Assembly (NCBI GenBank): GCA_030761205.1
Contig: JAULJL010000017.1
Location: forward strand, 5,900,001-5,964,000
Direction of reading: 5' to 3'
From: Fremontodendron californicum
Lineage: Eukaryota > Streptophyta > Magnoliopsida > Malvales > Malvaceae
DNA length: 64,000 nucleotides
The position numbers and the translations under genes are program-made. Shown here one piece after another: positions 11,230 to 24,299 of the stretch (position 1 is its first letter; every line of letters starts with the position of its first letter). Under the pieces are notes generated by a model that had not been told where the DNA came from, did not search any database, and saw only the letters and a program-made list of their open reading frames with translations.

Positions 11230-13647
11230 AACAAGACAAGAAACAATAGCCAGGTTTCAATCTGGGGAGGCAAAGACTTGGTCCTGTTTTTATTACATTT
11301 TAGTTACATATAAAGCATATATTTTTCTTGTGTTACAGTCTTACAGAGTGTATGTATATTGTATTTTAGCCCATATAACCAATAAGAAGATTGGATTTCA
11401 GAGGTTGAAAATGTAATTGGCTGCAGAGCAGTCCTGGATTGACCCCAGACTGAGGAACAATGTTCACTGGCTGTACTTTTTCTCCTTCTTCAATTATCAA
11501 TTACCAAATTGCAAGAGCAATATTCAATATTTTTGTACAAAATCCATTTTCTTTTCTAGTGTGGAAACTTTATAGCTTTTTTTTTTTTTTTCTCTGGTCA
11601 GAAATTGACTTTTGACTTCAGTGGGAACATTGGCTCCTGCAATGCATATTGTCCACTTGACTTTGAAAATGTGTTATCCTTTGATTGACCAACCAAATTA
11701 AGGAGGATGTCAGGAAGGTGCAAATATCTTTGTTAAAACAGTCTGTCTGTCTATAGACTATATTATGCAAAATTTTGAAAGTAGATAACTTATTCAAAAG
11801 CAACCAAAAGTGAATGAAATTGTAGCAGTATTTACCAAATTATTTCAATTCACATGCCAATATTTTCCCTTTCCCACTAATAAAAAATAACTAAAATTCT
11901 ATGAGATTTGTTGATGTTTTATTGGATGCAAGATAGAAAACCCGATGGGATTGGAGAGATGAGGCTAGCAAGACCTGTAAATCACAAACTATAGTTAAAA
12001 AGATGTTTTAGGATTAGGGAATATATTTCGATGCTTAAATCAATAAAATGTTTGAGGAGAATAAATAAATAAAAAACGCGAAGAATAAAAGAGGTAATAA
12101 CAGCTGAACTTGAGTTTAGACCTTTGATCCTGATAGATATGGAGCATCTAATAACTTAACAAAAAGCACGTGAAAAACCTGGTGAACCAAATGGCAGAGA
12201 ACAAATGGGCAGATAAACAGTATATAAACAAAGGATCAGTGTATTTAGCTTTTATATAAGGTTATAGATTTTCCCTCCGACGTATACACAATGCTTGAGT
12301 TTGATCTTTTTCAATTAAATTATTATTATTTTTTATTTTGATAATTGATATTTTTAACTATTTTATTAAATTAATTTTTAAATTTATATTTAAAAACTTC
12401 TTCATTTAAAATTTAAAAATTATATATTTTTATATTTTTAATTAATAACATATTTAAAATAAAATGAAGTTGATTTATTTTATTTTAAAAAAACTGAAAT
12501 AAAAATCAAATTAAAATAATATGTATAGAATATAAAGAATAAGTCACAACGTCAGTAAATAAAAATATTAGATGAATTCGTAGTTTAACTAAGTTGATTC
12601 ATGTAATCACCTTTAAAAAGTGAAATCCAATAGATTTGAAATTCAAATTACAGCATCTACAATCTCTTCTTTTATTCTTGAATCGAGTAGTCCGGTATCC
12701 AAAACGTACAAAATTTCAAATATTTAACGTCAAAGGGCTGGCTTAGACCCATCCTCATTTTTTAGAATTCCAAAATTTAAACTGCCTTAATACCTGTTTT
12801 TGATATATACCTTCATGTAATAATATATCATGCGATCCTACTCTTTTAATCCTTCCATATGCATTGATGCTGTCTTGTTAAGAAAAATCTAAAAATTACA
12901 AAGCAAATTGCCCCTCAACAAGAGAAAATAGAAAACATGAAAAAGGACAAAAGGGATATATATATATATCACGAGCAGCTAAGTTTAAAAGAAGGAAAAT
13001 CATAAATGCATCTTGCCTTTTTTTCTTTTTCTTACAATAACCTTGAATCTAGTTTAATCTCTTGTCAATTTTCTTACAGGAGAACTAGTTTTTAAGTTTT
13101 AGTCAGTATCGTACTGATAAATATATTATTTTTGTTCCGATATTAGTACGTATCAGTATCAATATGTTTCGGTATACTGTTTTGAATTTATCGTCATTTT
13201 TCAAATATTTTTTCACTTATTTTCAAATTTTTTAATAAAATATATATTATATACACATGCAAATATACATCCATTAATTACATGTATATATATATATATG
13301 TTTTTATGCAAATATAAATTTTAAATTTTTAATATTTAAATTTTTTAAACATCAAATAAGTAAAATAAATATTAAAAAAATATAGTAAATTATGATTAAT
13401 TATGTTCAACAATTTAATTTAATGAACATATTTTATTTTAAAATGTAATTATGAAAAAATAATAATAATCATGACACAAAAAATATTAAAATTTGTTTAA
13501 AAAATCAAATAAAAAATTTTTTTAATAAAAAAAATTTTAAAATCAAAATTTTATAATAGTCGATACTCTTGCTTGATATGGCTTTTGGATTATCCTCAAG
13601 TCCAGCACTGTTTGTATCAGAAACGTTAATGGCAGGAAGAGCTCAAA
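11230..13647. other. 3' flank of the kinase and AT-rich intergenic DNA
   Basis: The kinase 3' UTR probably occupies the first few hundred bases; the polyadenylation site cannot be fixed. From about 12290 the sequence is AT-rich. Near 13100-13190 there is a run of TATCGGTAC/GTATCAGTA-like motifs typical of old repeat debris. No gene is recognised. Confidence 0.5.
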
Positions 13648-13836
13648 TCATCTTGGAAGCCAAGCCTTTGCTTTTTCCCTATTTCTTTGTTTCTTTAACG
13701 ATAGCAGGGCTGCATGCAAGCTATTCGCAGTTCCTGTAGCTTTACATATGTCTGCCCATGCAGCTTCCATCAGTTTATCCAAACTTTCCAGTCTTATATA
13801 CCTAGAAATCTGAATAACACCCTCAGATAATATAAG
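13648..13836 (-). pseudogene. Orphan terminal exon, unidentified protein
   Basis: On the minus strand a good acceptor (ATTTGTAG at 13837-13844) opens an uninterrupted frame of 62 codons to a TGA at 13648-13650. The peptide has coding character: it contains LDKLMEAAWADMCKATG and ends KKQRNREKAKAWLPR. No upstream exon is visible before the PHR1-like gene begins at 14337, so it is most likely a gene remnant or a captured exon. I do not recognise the family. Confidence 0.35.
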
Positions 13837-13900
13837 CTACAAATATTCAAACAAAGGGGCAATTTCATATTTATATTATTTATGTACATCCACAGATACA

Positions 13901-13904
<4 letters not shown>

Positions 13905-13939
<35 letters not shown>
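13905..13939. repeat. (AT)n microsatellite
   Basis: About 17 AT dinucleotides in a row, in the stretch between the orphan exon and the PHR1-like gene. Other (AT)n tracts occur near 3342-3368, 18521-18540, 58360-58375, 58744-58766 and 61258-61280. Confidence 0.9.
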
Positions 13940-13941
<2 letters not shown>

Positions 13942-14336
13942 ATTGTGGGGGTGACTGGTGGGTAGGGTACCAAGCAGGATGGGAATGAAAGCCATGTACA
14001 AATCTAGGAGTACTAATTTTATTGATATCTTTCAACAATTTAAGACATTATTCCCTACAAAATGGGACACCTTCACTGGCATAATTAAGCAATTTGTGCA
14101 ACTGTATTGAATGCACCTTCAGGAGGTTGGAGACGGGAAAATCAAACTCAACCTTATAAGCTTTTGTAAATCAACTAAATATCAGAGTGCTTAAGCAATT
14201 GTCTGTAAGGACTTAACAAGAGGGGAGAGGAGGACCTTAAAACTTCAAAAGCTCTGTCCTTATCTCAACTTGGTCTATCCTACTAGTGAAATCATCCATG
14301 AAATGATTATGCTCGTCAGTTCAAAGCTGTTATAAC

Positions 14337-17300
14337 TTATTCTTCAGTTCTTGGACGCTTTGAGGGTTGTGAGCTCGACTCAGAAACACAGGTTTCAGCT
14401 TTTTCGAGATCACCGATTTCAGGTAGCTTTTGCTCTCCACCAATTTCTTGTGAACTTCTCTCCAACATGGAGCTGGCATTAACAGTGTCAGTTCCTGAAT
14501 TTACATGATCCATCTGGGAGGCTTCCAGTTCGCCTTTTGCAGAAGACTCTTTGGTAGCATCTGAAGAAGGAGCGGGCGGATTCTCCAGATTAGAAGATGG
14601 CACCTTCAGCTTGTCTAAACCTGACTTTTGCTTCTCAAACATCATTTGGAGGTACCTCCCTTGTTCTTCTATTCGCAACTGTAAATTTCTTTGAATCTGC
14701 AGAAAAAGGAAAAATATCAGCATTACACCAACAGGTACCAGAGGAAAACTGAAACATCAATGAGTGATGGGTTCAGTCAGAACTTTGACTATACTGGTGC
14801 ACACCTCCACAAGGCATGATGGATACACTAAACAGTAAATTAGTTCACCATTTAAGCCAATGTGTCTTTAACTTTAAAATGGAAAAAGCCAGTATCCTAC
14901 AAAATATATTTCAGATAGCCACTCTTCATTCTAAGAATTTATTAAGCACATTTCACTGCCTGATAGTAATCAAGTCAAGACACATATTTGCCCTCAAAGT
15001 TTTTGCTGAAAAAAACTAAAAAAAAGAAGATGGTTTATCTAATGCAACAGCCACATCACATATGATATGATATCTCAGCAACAAAGACACCCTTGTCTAC
15101 AATGCCCATTATCTGATAGGTGTAATGCATAATATCCGCGTGAAAAGAGTTCCAAAGAAAACAGTTTCTTTAAATGCCCTTAATCCAATAGGATTATGGC
15201 ATCATATCACCTCAATTGCAGATACCCAGCAGATGCTCCCACCTTCCCCGACTACTCATGGCAATAAAATCAGATTGCCCAGGTTCAAATTCTGAAGCCA
15301 TGTGTCTGAATGAGAGCACAGCATAAACATAATTTCTACTTGTCTAAAAGGAGAAAAAGATTGTGTTTCTCTGATTCCTCCAAGGCAATATTTAAAAAGA
15401 TGGATTCTATTTAATTCATTTTTTCTTACGAACAAAGTACGCTGCTTTTATGCCCCCAAATCCTTTCTGACATAAATTCATACCTCAAGCTGTTCATGCA
15501 ACCGCTTCTGGACTTCCATCTGTAACCGCAAAGCTTCAGTGATCCCCATACCCCTGCTCCAGTTCAAAATGAAAAATCCATTTAATAAGATGAACTAAAT
15601 TTAAAAAAAAAAAAAAATCAACACAATGAAGTGTCATTAGACCCTTGAATATTAGGTAAGTTGCTACTTCTGGATTCCATTTGGAACCTTCTACAATCAA
15701 AATTTTGCAAATTTCAACAATAAAATGGGAAAAGAATCGTCAATTTTGCAGCTTTCTATCCCCACCAAATAGAATTACCAAGGAACATTCATGGCAAACT
15801 TTTTTGTTTTTGAAGCATATGACACTTATGCCAAAACTTAAAAACCACATAAGATTTGAATGCACAATCCACAGGGGAACTGAAAATATGAACTTATGGG
15901 ACCCATCAACCATCCCTTCCATGGTTTCAGATCAACATTTTGCATATGGGTTTAGCAGATAGTTTGCAAGATTTTAAGATGAAGTATTTTCGAATTAGGA
16001 GAGTTCCTGTAAATTTTAGAAGACCCTTGCCTTGTGTCGCTAACCATGTTCTTAAAAGAAGATAATCCCCATAAGAAATGCAGCAACCCACTCATTTATA
16101 ACAACAAAGGTCCAGATATAATTACTAAGTAGGCTACTAAGAATTTATGAAAGCCCCCAATTGTGAATGCCGATGCTCAAACAGTTTGTCCATGATGCAA
16201 TTTTCTAAGCCAAAAAAAACAAATAAACATACCATACAATATTATTAGAAATCCTTGATAAATCATTAGAGATTACTTACGTTTTCAAGTCCAGAGATGA
16301 TATTCCTTCAATAGGAGTCAATTTTTTACCTGAGGATCCTGCAAGCAAGAGTCATTTCAGCTAGATATATAGAGGCACCCCCAATCTCACATTGAGAATT
16401 TGTGAGGATCATATATAATATAAGTCCCTTAAATCTGTTGTGATCCAATAACCAAAGTAACTGAACTTGACAAAGTATCCATGCCAACTACAAAGATAAC
16501 CACTTACATGGATAAAGTAAGGAGAGGAAAAATGTGAGTGAGTTCATTAACTGAGATATGCTTACAAAAGCACAGTGGAGGTATAGGCTCATAGAATGAA
16601 TAAAACCCATAAAGCAAAGATTGAAAATAGGTAGTCTAAAGAAATCTCCGTCTCCCCTTGCAAAGTGATGTAAAAGGGCAAAGTCAGCAAAGATGGTTCA
16701 GACTAAGAAATCTAAACTAGATAAGAGATGATTCAGAACAAAGATGATGTCACTGAATGGAGGGATGTAAATCCAAAAATGCACACTTTAATCAAATGCA
16801 GAGCTTTGATTGACATAAATAACAGAAAAGGGTATGTATTATCAACACCAGAAAAACAGAATCCAGTACTAAACATGCATACATCCACCATGCGAATAGA
16901 TGAATCTGTATGCATATGTACATGAGTGTGCATAGGGGAAATTATAATATAGGAAAAGGTATCAAGGAATAAATCACCCTTTCAAAGCATTATTTTCCAA
17001 TAAAGCAAAACAGGCACTAGATGCATGCCTGCAGAGAAGTAACACAAATAGGAAAAAGGAAGAAACTCAGAGGGAGCTTGCCATGTACCTTCTGATGACT
17101 CTGGTCTGTATCTAGCTGTCCTGTATTTCTGCAGTTAAGAGAGTGATACCTCCAGTTAAAAGGATAATCTAACCAGTGCCTTTGAGCACAGATACAGACA
17201 CAGATATTTAATGATTAAAAGAGATGTATATGTACCTGCAAGTGGCTTTTAACATGATAAATAGTCAAGCCATCAACTTTAATAAGCTTCAACACACCCT

Positions 17301-18337
17301 TTGGAGTAGCTCCTGTAAGTTGAAAATACCAAACAAATCGAAACATAAGCCTACAATTTTAGGCAAGCAATTTCATGAGAGCCGAAAGTTACACACTTTC
17401 ACTGCCACCCAGTTGGTTGACAGCCGCAACGAAGGCTTCATGAAGCTCTGGTGTCCATCGCATTCGTGGCTTTGCTGGGGCATTATTTGCTGATGAAGAG
17501 GGGTTTACAACACTGCGACTTTCTACAGATGGAGAAGGAAGCTGCTGATGTGCTAAGGGTTTTTGTGCAGGTATGTTTGTGCATGGTTTTGCCACCTGAT
17601 ATGTCATCTGAAGCAACAAGAAGGGAACATGAAACAAAGATAAACAATGCCAAAAAGTATTCAGATGATGTGCTAATCTTCCATAGTATGAAAAAAAAAC
17701 ACACCTTTGGTTCCAGATCCATAACATTGTTGTCAACAAGAAGATCGTTCCAATTGGAGGCCAAAGCCTCATCATCAGTGATAAGCTGGTCTGCCCATTC
17801 CTGCCAATCATTTCGTTTGCTGAAGTCTTCAGATGTCATGATACCACTACAACTACTGCTTTCTACTTGACTGCTCTGGACAGGGGTGCTTACAGGAAAA
17901 TCAAGAAAACCTGGATCTGTACACCAAGAACCACTATTTTCTTTGTTGTAATTACTTGATATTGTAGATTGAGGCAGTGCCGAATTTGATGATTGTGGTA
18001 ATGGCAAAGCTGCAGCATTAGTTGGCAGCTGAGAAATGAAAGGAACATTTCTTGAATGCTTCTCATGTGGTGATGCAGATGAGTAATGATGGTCACTTGA
18101 AAATCCTGATGATGATGAAAACATGTGACCAACCACTCCACTATTGGTGGGTAAACGAGTTGCATGGACCAGAGGCCTTGTCATCAGTTCCCTTTCTGTG
18201 GATGCCAACTTTGGATAGGTCTCTACCAAATGTGCTGAAAGGGCTGGTGAAGGTGATGATAATCCTCCAGATACCCCCAGGTTACTGAGCTGCCTTGCAC
18301 CTGATCTCTGAATGGATAAAGCTGGTCGTGCCTCCAT
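14337..18337 (-). CDS. MYB-CC (PHR1-like) transcription factor
   Basis: Seven coding exons in transcript order: 18337-17705, 17607-17397, 17312-17236, 17128-17089, 16338-16281, 15553-15484, 14696-14337. All joins are GT-AG and in phase, giving 482 aa. A Ser/Asn-rich N-terminal half precedes the single-repeat MYB domain from about residue 258, with KPRMRWTPELHEAFVAAV, ATPKGVLKLIKVDGLTIYH and VKSHLQKYRTARY. The MYB-CC coiled coil (LRLQMEVQKRLHEQLE, then IQRNLQLRIEEQGRYLQ) follows from about residue 345. PHR1-type factors bind P1BS sites (GNATATNC) in phosphate-starvation genes and are restrained by SPX proteins, which contact the coiled coil. The domains and length suit PHR1/PHL1; which paralogue is unresolved. 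Intact, with no lesion seen. Confidence 0.92.
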
Positions 18338-20570
18338 AGTTGTCCTTAAATTGAAAAAGAAGGTGTCAATTATTTGTCAATCAATATTAGCTTAATTGGT
18401 ACAGTTCATATTGTTGCACACAAACCAATAAAAGCTCCAGAAAGCACCCTTGTTACTGCTTCCAAAAGCTATGCCACAAGGAAAGATCATAACTTTTGGC
18501 ATCAGTAAACATTATGTAATAAATATATATATATATATATTTATGCATATAAAAGGACATTAACCCTAGAAAACTCCTAGGAAATACTGGTACCAAAATT
18601 GTGCTCGCATGCATTCTTACGGATTATGTTCAAAGTGATAACAATGTGCTTAAAGGGATGTCCACTCTGTCATTCCCAATAAAGGACTTCAGTTGGATCA
18701 ATCATAAAATAAAGCCAATGTAGGACAAGATCATGCTTGTTAGAGAACTAATTACCTAGAAATCTATTTTATAGATTTACATGTTCAATGTAATTTGCAG
18801 TATTTACGGAATTATTAGGGCATTTATGGGTTATATTTGGTATTTCATTTTGTAGCCTATATGGACCTATGTTATTTCAATTTCTAACTTTTGGTTATTG
18901 AGATATATGAATTTAGATTTGACTTTTGAGTGTTAAAATTTCCAGTCCCTAGGTTCTCTCTATTCCCCCCCCCTATTCCTCTATCTTTCCTTTCTATTTC
19001 CGATGTTTCCTCCCCTTTCCCTAACATTTCTCTCCATTATCTATTTTCTAAGTCTCTCTTTCTCTCGCTTGTTCTACATCAAAAATACAGCACAGAACCT
19101 CTGTGACAGAAGGAAGGAAGAAACAATTGCAGAGACTCCTTTTTACGGATTAGCCAAGTATGAACAATTATTATATGCTCAAAATGCACAAGAACACAGA
19201 CGTTAGAGCGGAATCTAGTTTGTATACCAGAAAACTAAAGGAACAGGCAAAAGAGAGGAAGAAAACATTGGTCTACCGATTCATAATGTCTTTGTACAGT
19301 GAAACAGGTTCTTTCCGGCCTTGAAGCCAATTAACCTGAAAACATCTATAACCTGTTTGCTGATATTGTGATGACAGAATATATCAAAACTGCTCAAGAC
19401 TGTTAGACTGCCAGTCCTTGATAATGAAAGAGATGCAAAATTAAACTCACTATTTGTAGTTTCCTCAATCACCAAGAAGGCTCAAACGAACTTTATTACT
19501 CCAAAATGCGCTATTTTCGTATTTGGCTATTTGTAGCCTTCAATATGCTTCAGGTTTAGCTTTGCACATTCCAAAAAACTTTCTAATGTCTTTACAAATG
19601 CTATTTCAAAAATGCAACCCCCTTCATCCACAATGGTCTCCCAATCCCATTAACCTAAAATATACTTCTAAGTGAGCATTAAAATACCTTTAATTAACTC
19701 TCAACCACGGCAGGCATTTCATATTTCAGGATGACCATTAGTAACCTTGTCAGCCCTTTGTTAAAAACAAACTTTTTAGTCAAATAAACTTATCTCATAT
19801 ATCTAGAACTTGACTAATAACTGTTTTAAGCAATCCTACCTATTCCAGAGCTATATATATCTTCAGTGAGACCAAGCTCCATTTAATTTATATCAAAATA
19901 CTGATTTTTTACAACAACAAAAAAAAATCTAAAGCTTTGGCACGCAAACACCATCAAAAAAATTCCATCAAAACAGTGATAATTAGCGCCAAAAGGCAAA
20001 CATTAGAAAAAACCAAAAGAAAATCACCCCATTAACAGAAAATGTAAAATTCACAGGAAAAAAAAAAAAAAAAACCATAAATCCTAACATGCAAAGCAAC
20101 AAAAGAATGACTTAATATCCCCAAAAAACAGAGACAACCCAATTGAATTACAACTTAAACATCTTCAAAAAGCAACAAATTTTAACTGAAACATTATTAA
20201 ATAGAAAACAATAAATTTCAGATTTTTTTTACCTCTAAAAAGTCGAAATTAAGCAAAAACAAGCAAATGGGTAAATCGATTCTTACCTAAAATTTTGATA
20301 GAAACCTCACAGGATTGAAAACCCTCAAAAAAGAATCGAATCCAAAATTTGGGTCACAGCAAGAAAGAAGGATTGTGGAGGAAATTATTCTAGAATCACA
20401 GGCGGGTGGTTTTTTTAAAATTTCGTCACCGGCGTTTGGCCCAACAAAGGAAGTGAACGGTGACGAAGTGCGCTTTTGCCTCTTCTTTTGGCCCTCTCTG
20501 CCTCTGAAGCTAATAAGAAACAAACAGTGATTGGACTCACGAGCCTTATGTGGCGCGTGTAACACAACCC
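18338..20570 (-). promoter_or_regulatory. Leader and probable 5'UTR intron of the PHR1-like gene
   Basis: Just upstream of the ATG the minus strand reads like a 3' splice site (TTTTTCAATTTAAG, then GACAACTATGG). A strong donor (AAAATTTTAG|GTAAGAATCG) lies at about 20287/20286. This fits a first non-coding exon near 20287-20560 and a 1.9-kb 5'UTR intron. No uninterrupted coding exon is evident inside; it contains an (AT)n tract near 18521-18540. The assignment is inferred from splice signals only. Confidence 0.5.
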
Positions 20571-21045
20571 CTCTGGAGATTCTCTAGGAATACGGTTGAA
20601 CATTGCTGGAATTAGCTGTGGGGTCCACATTATTGTCGACGTGGAGGGTTCTGATGGATGCGTGGGAAAATATCTGATGGGTTGCACGTGGGTGTTAGTG
20701 TTGCTCATGATTAGAGATGTGGTCTTTCAGTTGCTAAAAGGCCAATGTGGCCTCTGCATTTTCTAATCTTCTTCCTTTTTTTTTAACTTTATTTTGGGAG
20801 TTTCTTGGGTCTAGCTTCTCAGACAGAAACATGCTCCATGAGAATTTGGTTGACACGTGTCAAGACAGGAATGGTTTTGTAGCTTGTTAAGATTTAATAA
20901 TTTGTGTATCATATTACTTTTATATTTTTTAAGATATTTTATATATTTTATATAAATTTTAATATGTTAATAATTTATTGACATATTTATATATTTGTGT
21001 CATAATCGTATTATTTTTTATGATTTATGTATCATATTTTAATTA

Positions 21046-21225
21046 AAGTTTGTATTTGATGCATTAACAATGTATATATCTATATTATCAATGAAGCATA
21101 TAATACCACCTCATTAAAAATAATTTTATTTATATTTATTTTTAAAAAATTTTAATGAAATGATATTATCTGATTCACTTATCATATATAAATTTATAAA
21201 TTATCAGTGCATCAAATATAAATTT
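21046..21225. mobile_element. Mutator-type MITE, copy 2
   Basis: A 180-bp element with imperfect inverted ends (AAGTTTGTATTTGATGC and GCATCAAATATAAATTT) is flanked by an exact 9-bp direct repeat TTTTAATTA (21037-21045 and 21226-21234). Both the ends and the duplication length match the element at 2772-2938, so the two are one family. Confidence 0.75.
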
Positions 21226-22182
21226 TTTTAATTATTATTTTTTTATCGTGTTGTGTAATTGTGTTTTGTTCAAAATTATACCATCGTATCATCCAACATA
21301 GAATCAGGTATTCTATTTCCATGGGATTTTTTTTTTTTTTTTACAATTAACAAAATAAATCAGACTCTCCAGTTTATTAGAAAGTTAATGGGTTAATGAG
21401 AAGGATTGCAAGTATTTTTTTTAGTGATTGATGGCAAGGAAAAAAAAAGGTAAAGTGTTATATAATATATAGTGGTTGGCATTGTTAGATGGAATCTTTT
21501 TGTGTGAGGTCCAATATAAATGTTTTGCCAAAAGAAACCCAACATTCTAAAATTTAAAGGGATGGGCTTGCAGGCTTGAAAATTGTCTGTTAAGAGCTTT
21601 GTTTTTCCTATGTATTTGTAAGGAAACTTGTAATACTTGTTTACCTGTATCAGCCATGTCTGGATATCTGAGAAATGCTTCAGTTTTTCCCCCCTTTCAT
21701 AGCTCTTTAAATTTCTTTCTTCACTGCAACTTGCTGTTCTTGGGCAAAAAACTTTTTCTAGAAATCAAATTATGAATAGAACATAGAAAAACATAGCAGA
21801 GAAGTTGGTATATTTACCTTTCTTTTCATGCTTTTATCATTTATGCAATTATGCTTCAGAACTGGAGTTTTCATTAAATAGTTTTTACAAAAATCATATG
21901 GATGTTTGATTACTGTAGACTCCTACTCTAATAAAAGATGCCTACCCTTTCAATACTTTGGGGAAATGACTTTGTGATCTCCCATATGGGAGTCACTTGA
22001 ACCACCAATTTCCATCTTTGCATCAAAAGGCAAATCAAAAACAAAACAAGGGTAAATGCAGTTAGATTTTTGTCATTTCCTACTAATTCCCATGAATCAG
22101 TTTGCTATTGGGATGCTCTGGTCACTATATAGTTGATGGTTATCCCCCAGGATCCCCACAATTCCGTATCTCTTGTGCGTGA

Positions 22183-22348
22183 TATGTTATTCGGATTTTT
22201 TATTTTTTTAAAAATATTATTATCTGACATTTGTGTCCGACACATATTAAAACATGGTTATGAGGTATAATCTTTCAAATATATGAAAAAACTTAGAAAA
22301 AATTAAATATATCCGTATCCGATACTCACCTGAGTCCGGATAACATAG
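22183..22348 (-). mobile_element. hAT-type MITE (TATGTTAYTCGGA family), diverged copy
   Basis: The reverse complement starts CTATGTTATCCGGACTCAGG and carries the family interior (TCATATATTTG, GTGTCGGACACA), ending TCCGAATAACATA. The target duplication is decayed (GTGCGTGA against GTGCAGTA). It belongs to the same family as 23685, 28901, 48213, 51162 and 57901. Confidence 0.65.
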
Positions 22349-22944
22349 GTGCAGTAGACTTAATTCAAGACATGTTAGATGAATTGGCCAAATCTTGTCC
22401 TCAACAACTATTTTTATAGCTCAAATCCTCATTTGATCAATGATAGCTTGAGTCTGTAACCTTTGGACCGCAAACTGCCCCTTAGGAAAGGACCTTATAT
22501 AGCTACTAGAAGCATAAACAAAGACAATAGCTTGATGACTAGAAATTTCTGCAATAATATCTAAGAATAAACAAGTTTGGATAGAACATAAAACACTCTG
22601 ATTTCTTGCTGGCAATATATGCTCTCTATAGATTGTGAAGGCAGAGTTGTCATTTTGAAGTAGCTTTGATTCAGTAGGCTTCAATGTTGATTGAAATTGA
22701 GAGTTGGGGAATTCATAGGTGCTATAGCATCTATAATAAGAGGTTATATAACTCTATGGAGCTCTAATTTTCTGCTCTGCCATTTTTGGTTTCATCTGTG
22801 TCCTCCTGAACTCCAGTGTCTGATCAACTAATAGAAGATATATTTATTACTGATTTTTATTTTGGATACTGAAAACAACCACAAGCAAAATACAAAGCAG
22901 ATTAGCTGGGACAATGAGTCATATAATTGATTCAGATAAAGTTT

Positions 22945-24292
22945 TTAAGACAGGTAGTAAATGGAATTTGGCAGCTTGAATGTTCTCTTTGCATCTGGCA
23001 GGCCCTTTAAACTGCTCCATTGATCTCCAATGGTTCCCCATATGCGGTATCCTTGATCCACTAATCTTTTCCTAACCTGGGACTTGTATTGTTGCACATG
23101 CTTGTATTCATCATCAAGACCCCTTAATTCAGAGTTAAAACAAATCATTCAGATAGATCAAGGTAAAGAAAAATCAAACATTAATATGCCACAGGAGAAT
23201 GCTAGTTTTGTATGAACTTAAAATGTGTTGATCAAGAACTAGATTGAGCAGTTCTTTTTTATGTCATTTTTTAAAGAGTTTTTTCAGGACTTAAAAGTTA
23301 ATCTTCAAAAACACATCAAAAGATTATGTATGTTGATAATTTTGGGACAGCAAAATCATGAAGTTTGCGTAAGTTGCATACCTTAAGATCAGACCAGCCC
23401 ATCCATGGTATCCAACCTTGATTAGGTTATCAACAGTAGGAGATCTAAGGGTTTCTCCTCTTGAAGAGACTAGAAAGATTTTAACCCCTTTATCTTTGAT
23501 CTCATGGAAGAGCTTGAGTGTGTGGTCTAGAGCCGGTGCCTTACTCTCTTTCATCCATGCCTCCAAAGAAGTTGAATTCACCTTCTCTCCCCTGGTTTAG
23601 TTTCAATCAGCGATCAAATTTCGTTTAGCACATTCATAACAATTAGAAAGCAATGAACACAGTGCACTAGGTGGAAATTAAAACCTCGAGTATGAGTATC
23701 GTATACGGATATGTGTCTGACACAGGTATGTTTGATTTATTCCAAGTTTTTTCATGTATTTGGAGGATCTTTTGGGATCATATCCTCATATCAATGTCCG
23801 AATATGAGTCGGACACGAATACTTCAACAAAAATGAAAAGTCGGAGCAACGTAGATTAAAACTATACAAAATAGCATTAAGAAGTATGATCGTGATGCAA
23901 ACTTACCCAAAACCATGTTTCTTGAAGTAAGGAATGGTAGAAATTAGTGTGTCATCAACATCAAAAATCCATGCATCTTTACCATCACCTTGCAAAGAGC
24001 AAGAGCAACAGCTGCTTAAGTATAGTGTAACTTCCTCGATTGCTCTCTCAGAGTCGGCCTTGTACTGAGATGAAGTCATGTACTTCTTGATGTGATCTAC
24101 GCATTCTTGGGGCACTACTTCGAACTCCCTTATGTTGTTCAGCTCAACATTGATCCTCCAACTTTCACAGTAGTTTTTCAAGCTATCTTCTCTTTCATTT
24201 TTCCATTTTTGATTGAAAATGTTCCAGTCTGCAGCTGCTAGCCCAATGAAGAGGCTTGTCAATCCCAAAATGAGCAGAGTTTTTCTTGCCAT
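22945..24292 (-). CDS. HAD-type acid phosphatase / vegetative storage protein-like
   Basis: Three exons in transcript order: 24292-23907, 23591-23382, 23122-22945. Joins are in phase and give 257 aa. I chose the ATG at 24292, which starts MARKTLLILGLTSL, over the in-frame ATG at 24418, because it gives a clean signal peptide (about residues 1-20) for the secretory or vacuolar route. The plant acid phosphatase (HAD class IIIB) pattern is clear. Motif I is AWIFDVDDTLIST near residues 106-118, with both catalytic aspartates present, unlike non-enzymatic storage forms. Motif II is FLVSSRGET. The C-terminal part has IGDQWSSLKG, where the conserved second DD pair would be GDQWSD-like. Length is normal for the family (about 255-260 aa). 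The substrate is not determinable. Intron 1 contains a hAT-type MITE. Confidence 0.88.
23685..23854 (+). mobile_element. hAT-type MITE in intron 1 of the phosphatase gene
   Basis: A 170-bp copy of the six-member family, flanked by an exact 8-bp duplication ATTAAAAC (23677-23684 and 23855-23862). Its left end is short by about 8 bp relative to the others, starting CTCGAGTATGAG where the family has CTATGTTACTCGG. The right end AAGTCGGAGCAACGTAG is preserved. It sits wholly inside the intron and takes up more than half of it. Confidence 0.85.
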
Positions 24293-24299
24293 TGTGCAG

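Larger units (their letters stand above)
20571..22944. other. Intergenic region with two MITEs, no clear gene
   Basis: Upstream of the PHR1-like gene the sequence is first moderately GC-rich (20520-20720, probable promoter), then AT-rich with MITEs at 21046-21225 and 22183-22348. The stretch from 22421 to 22684 is open on the minus strand but resembles no family I know. The last part is 3' flank of the phosphatase gene. Confidence 0.45.

Noticed and set aside
22421..22684. 87-codon minus-strand frame
   Set aside because: No family resemblance and no matching splice partners; probably chance or old repeat debris.
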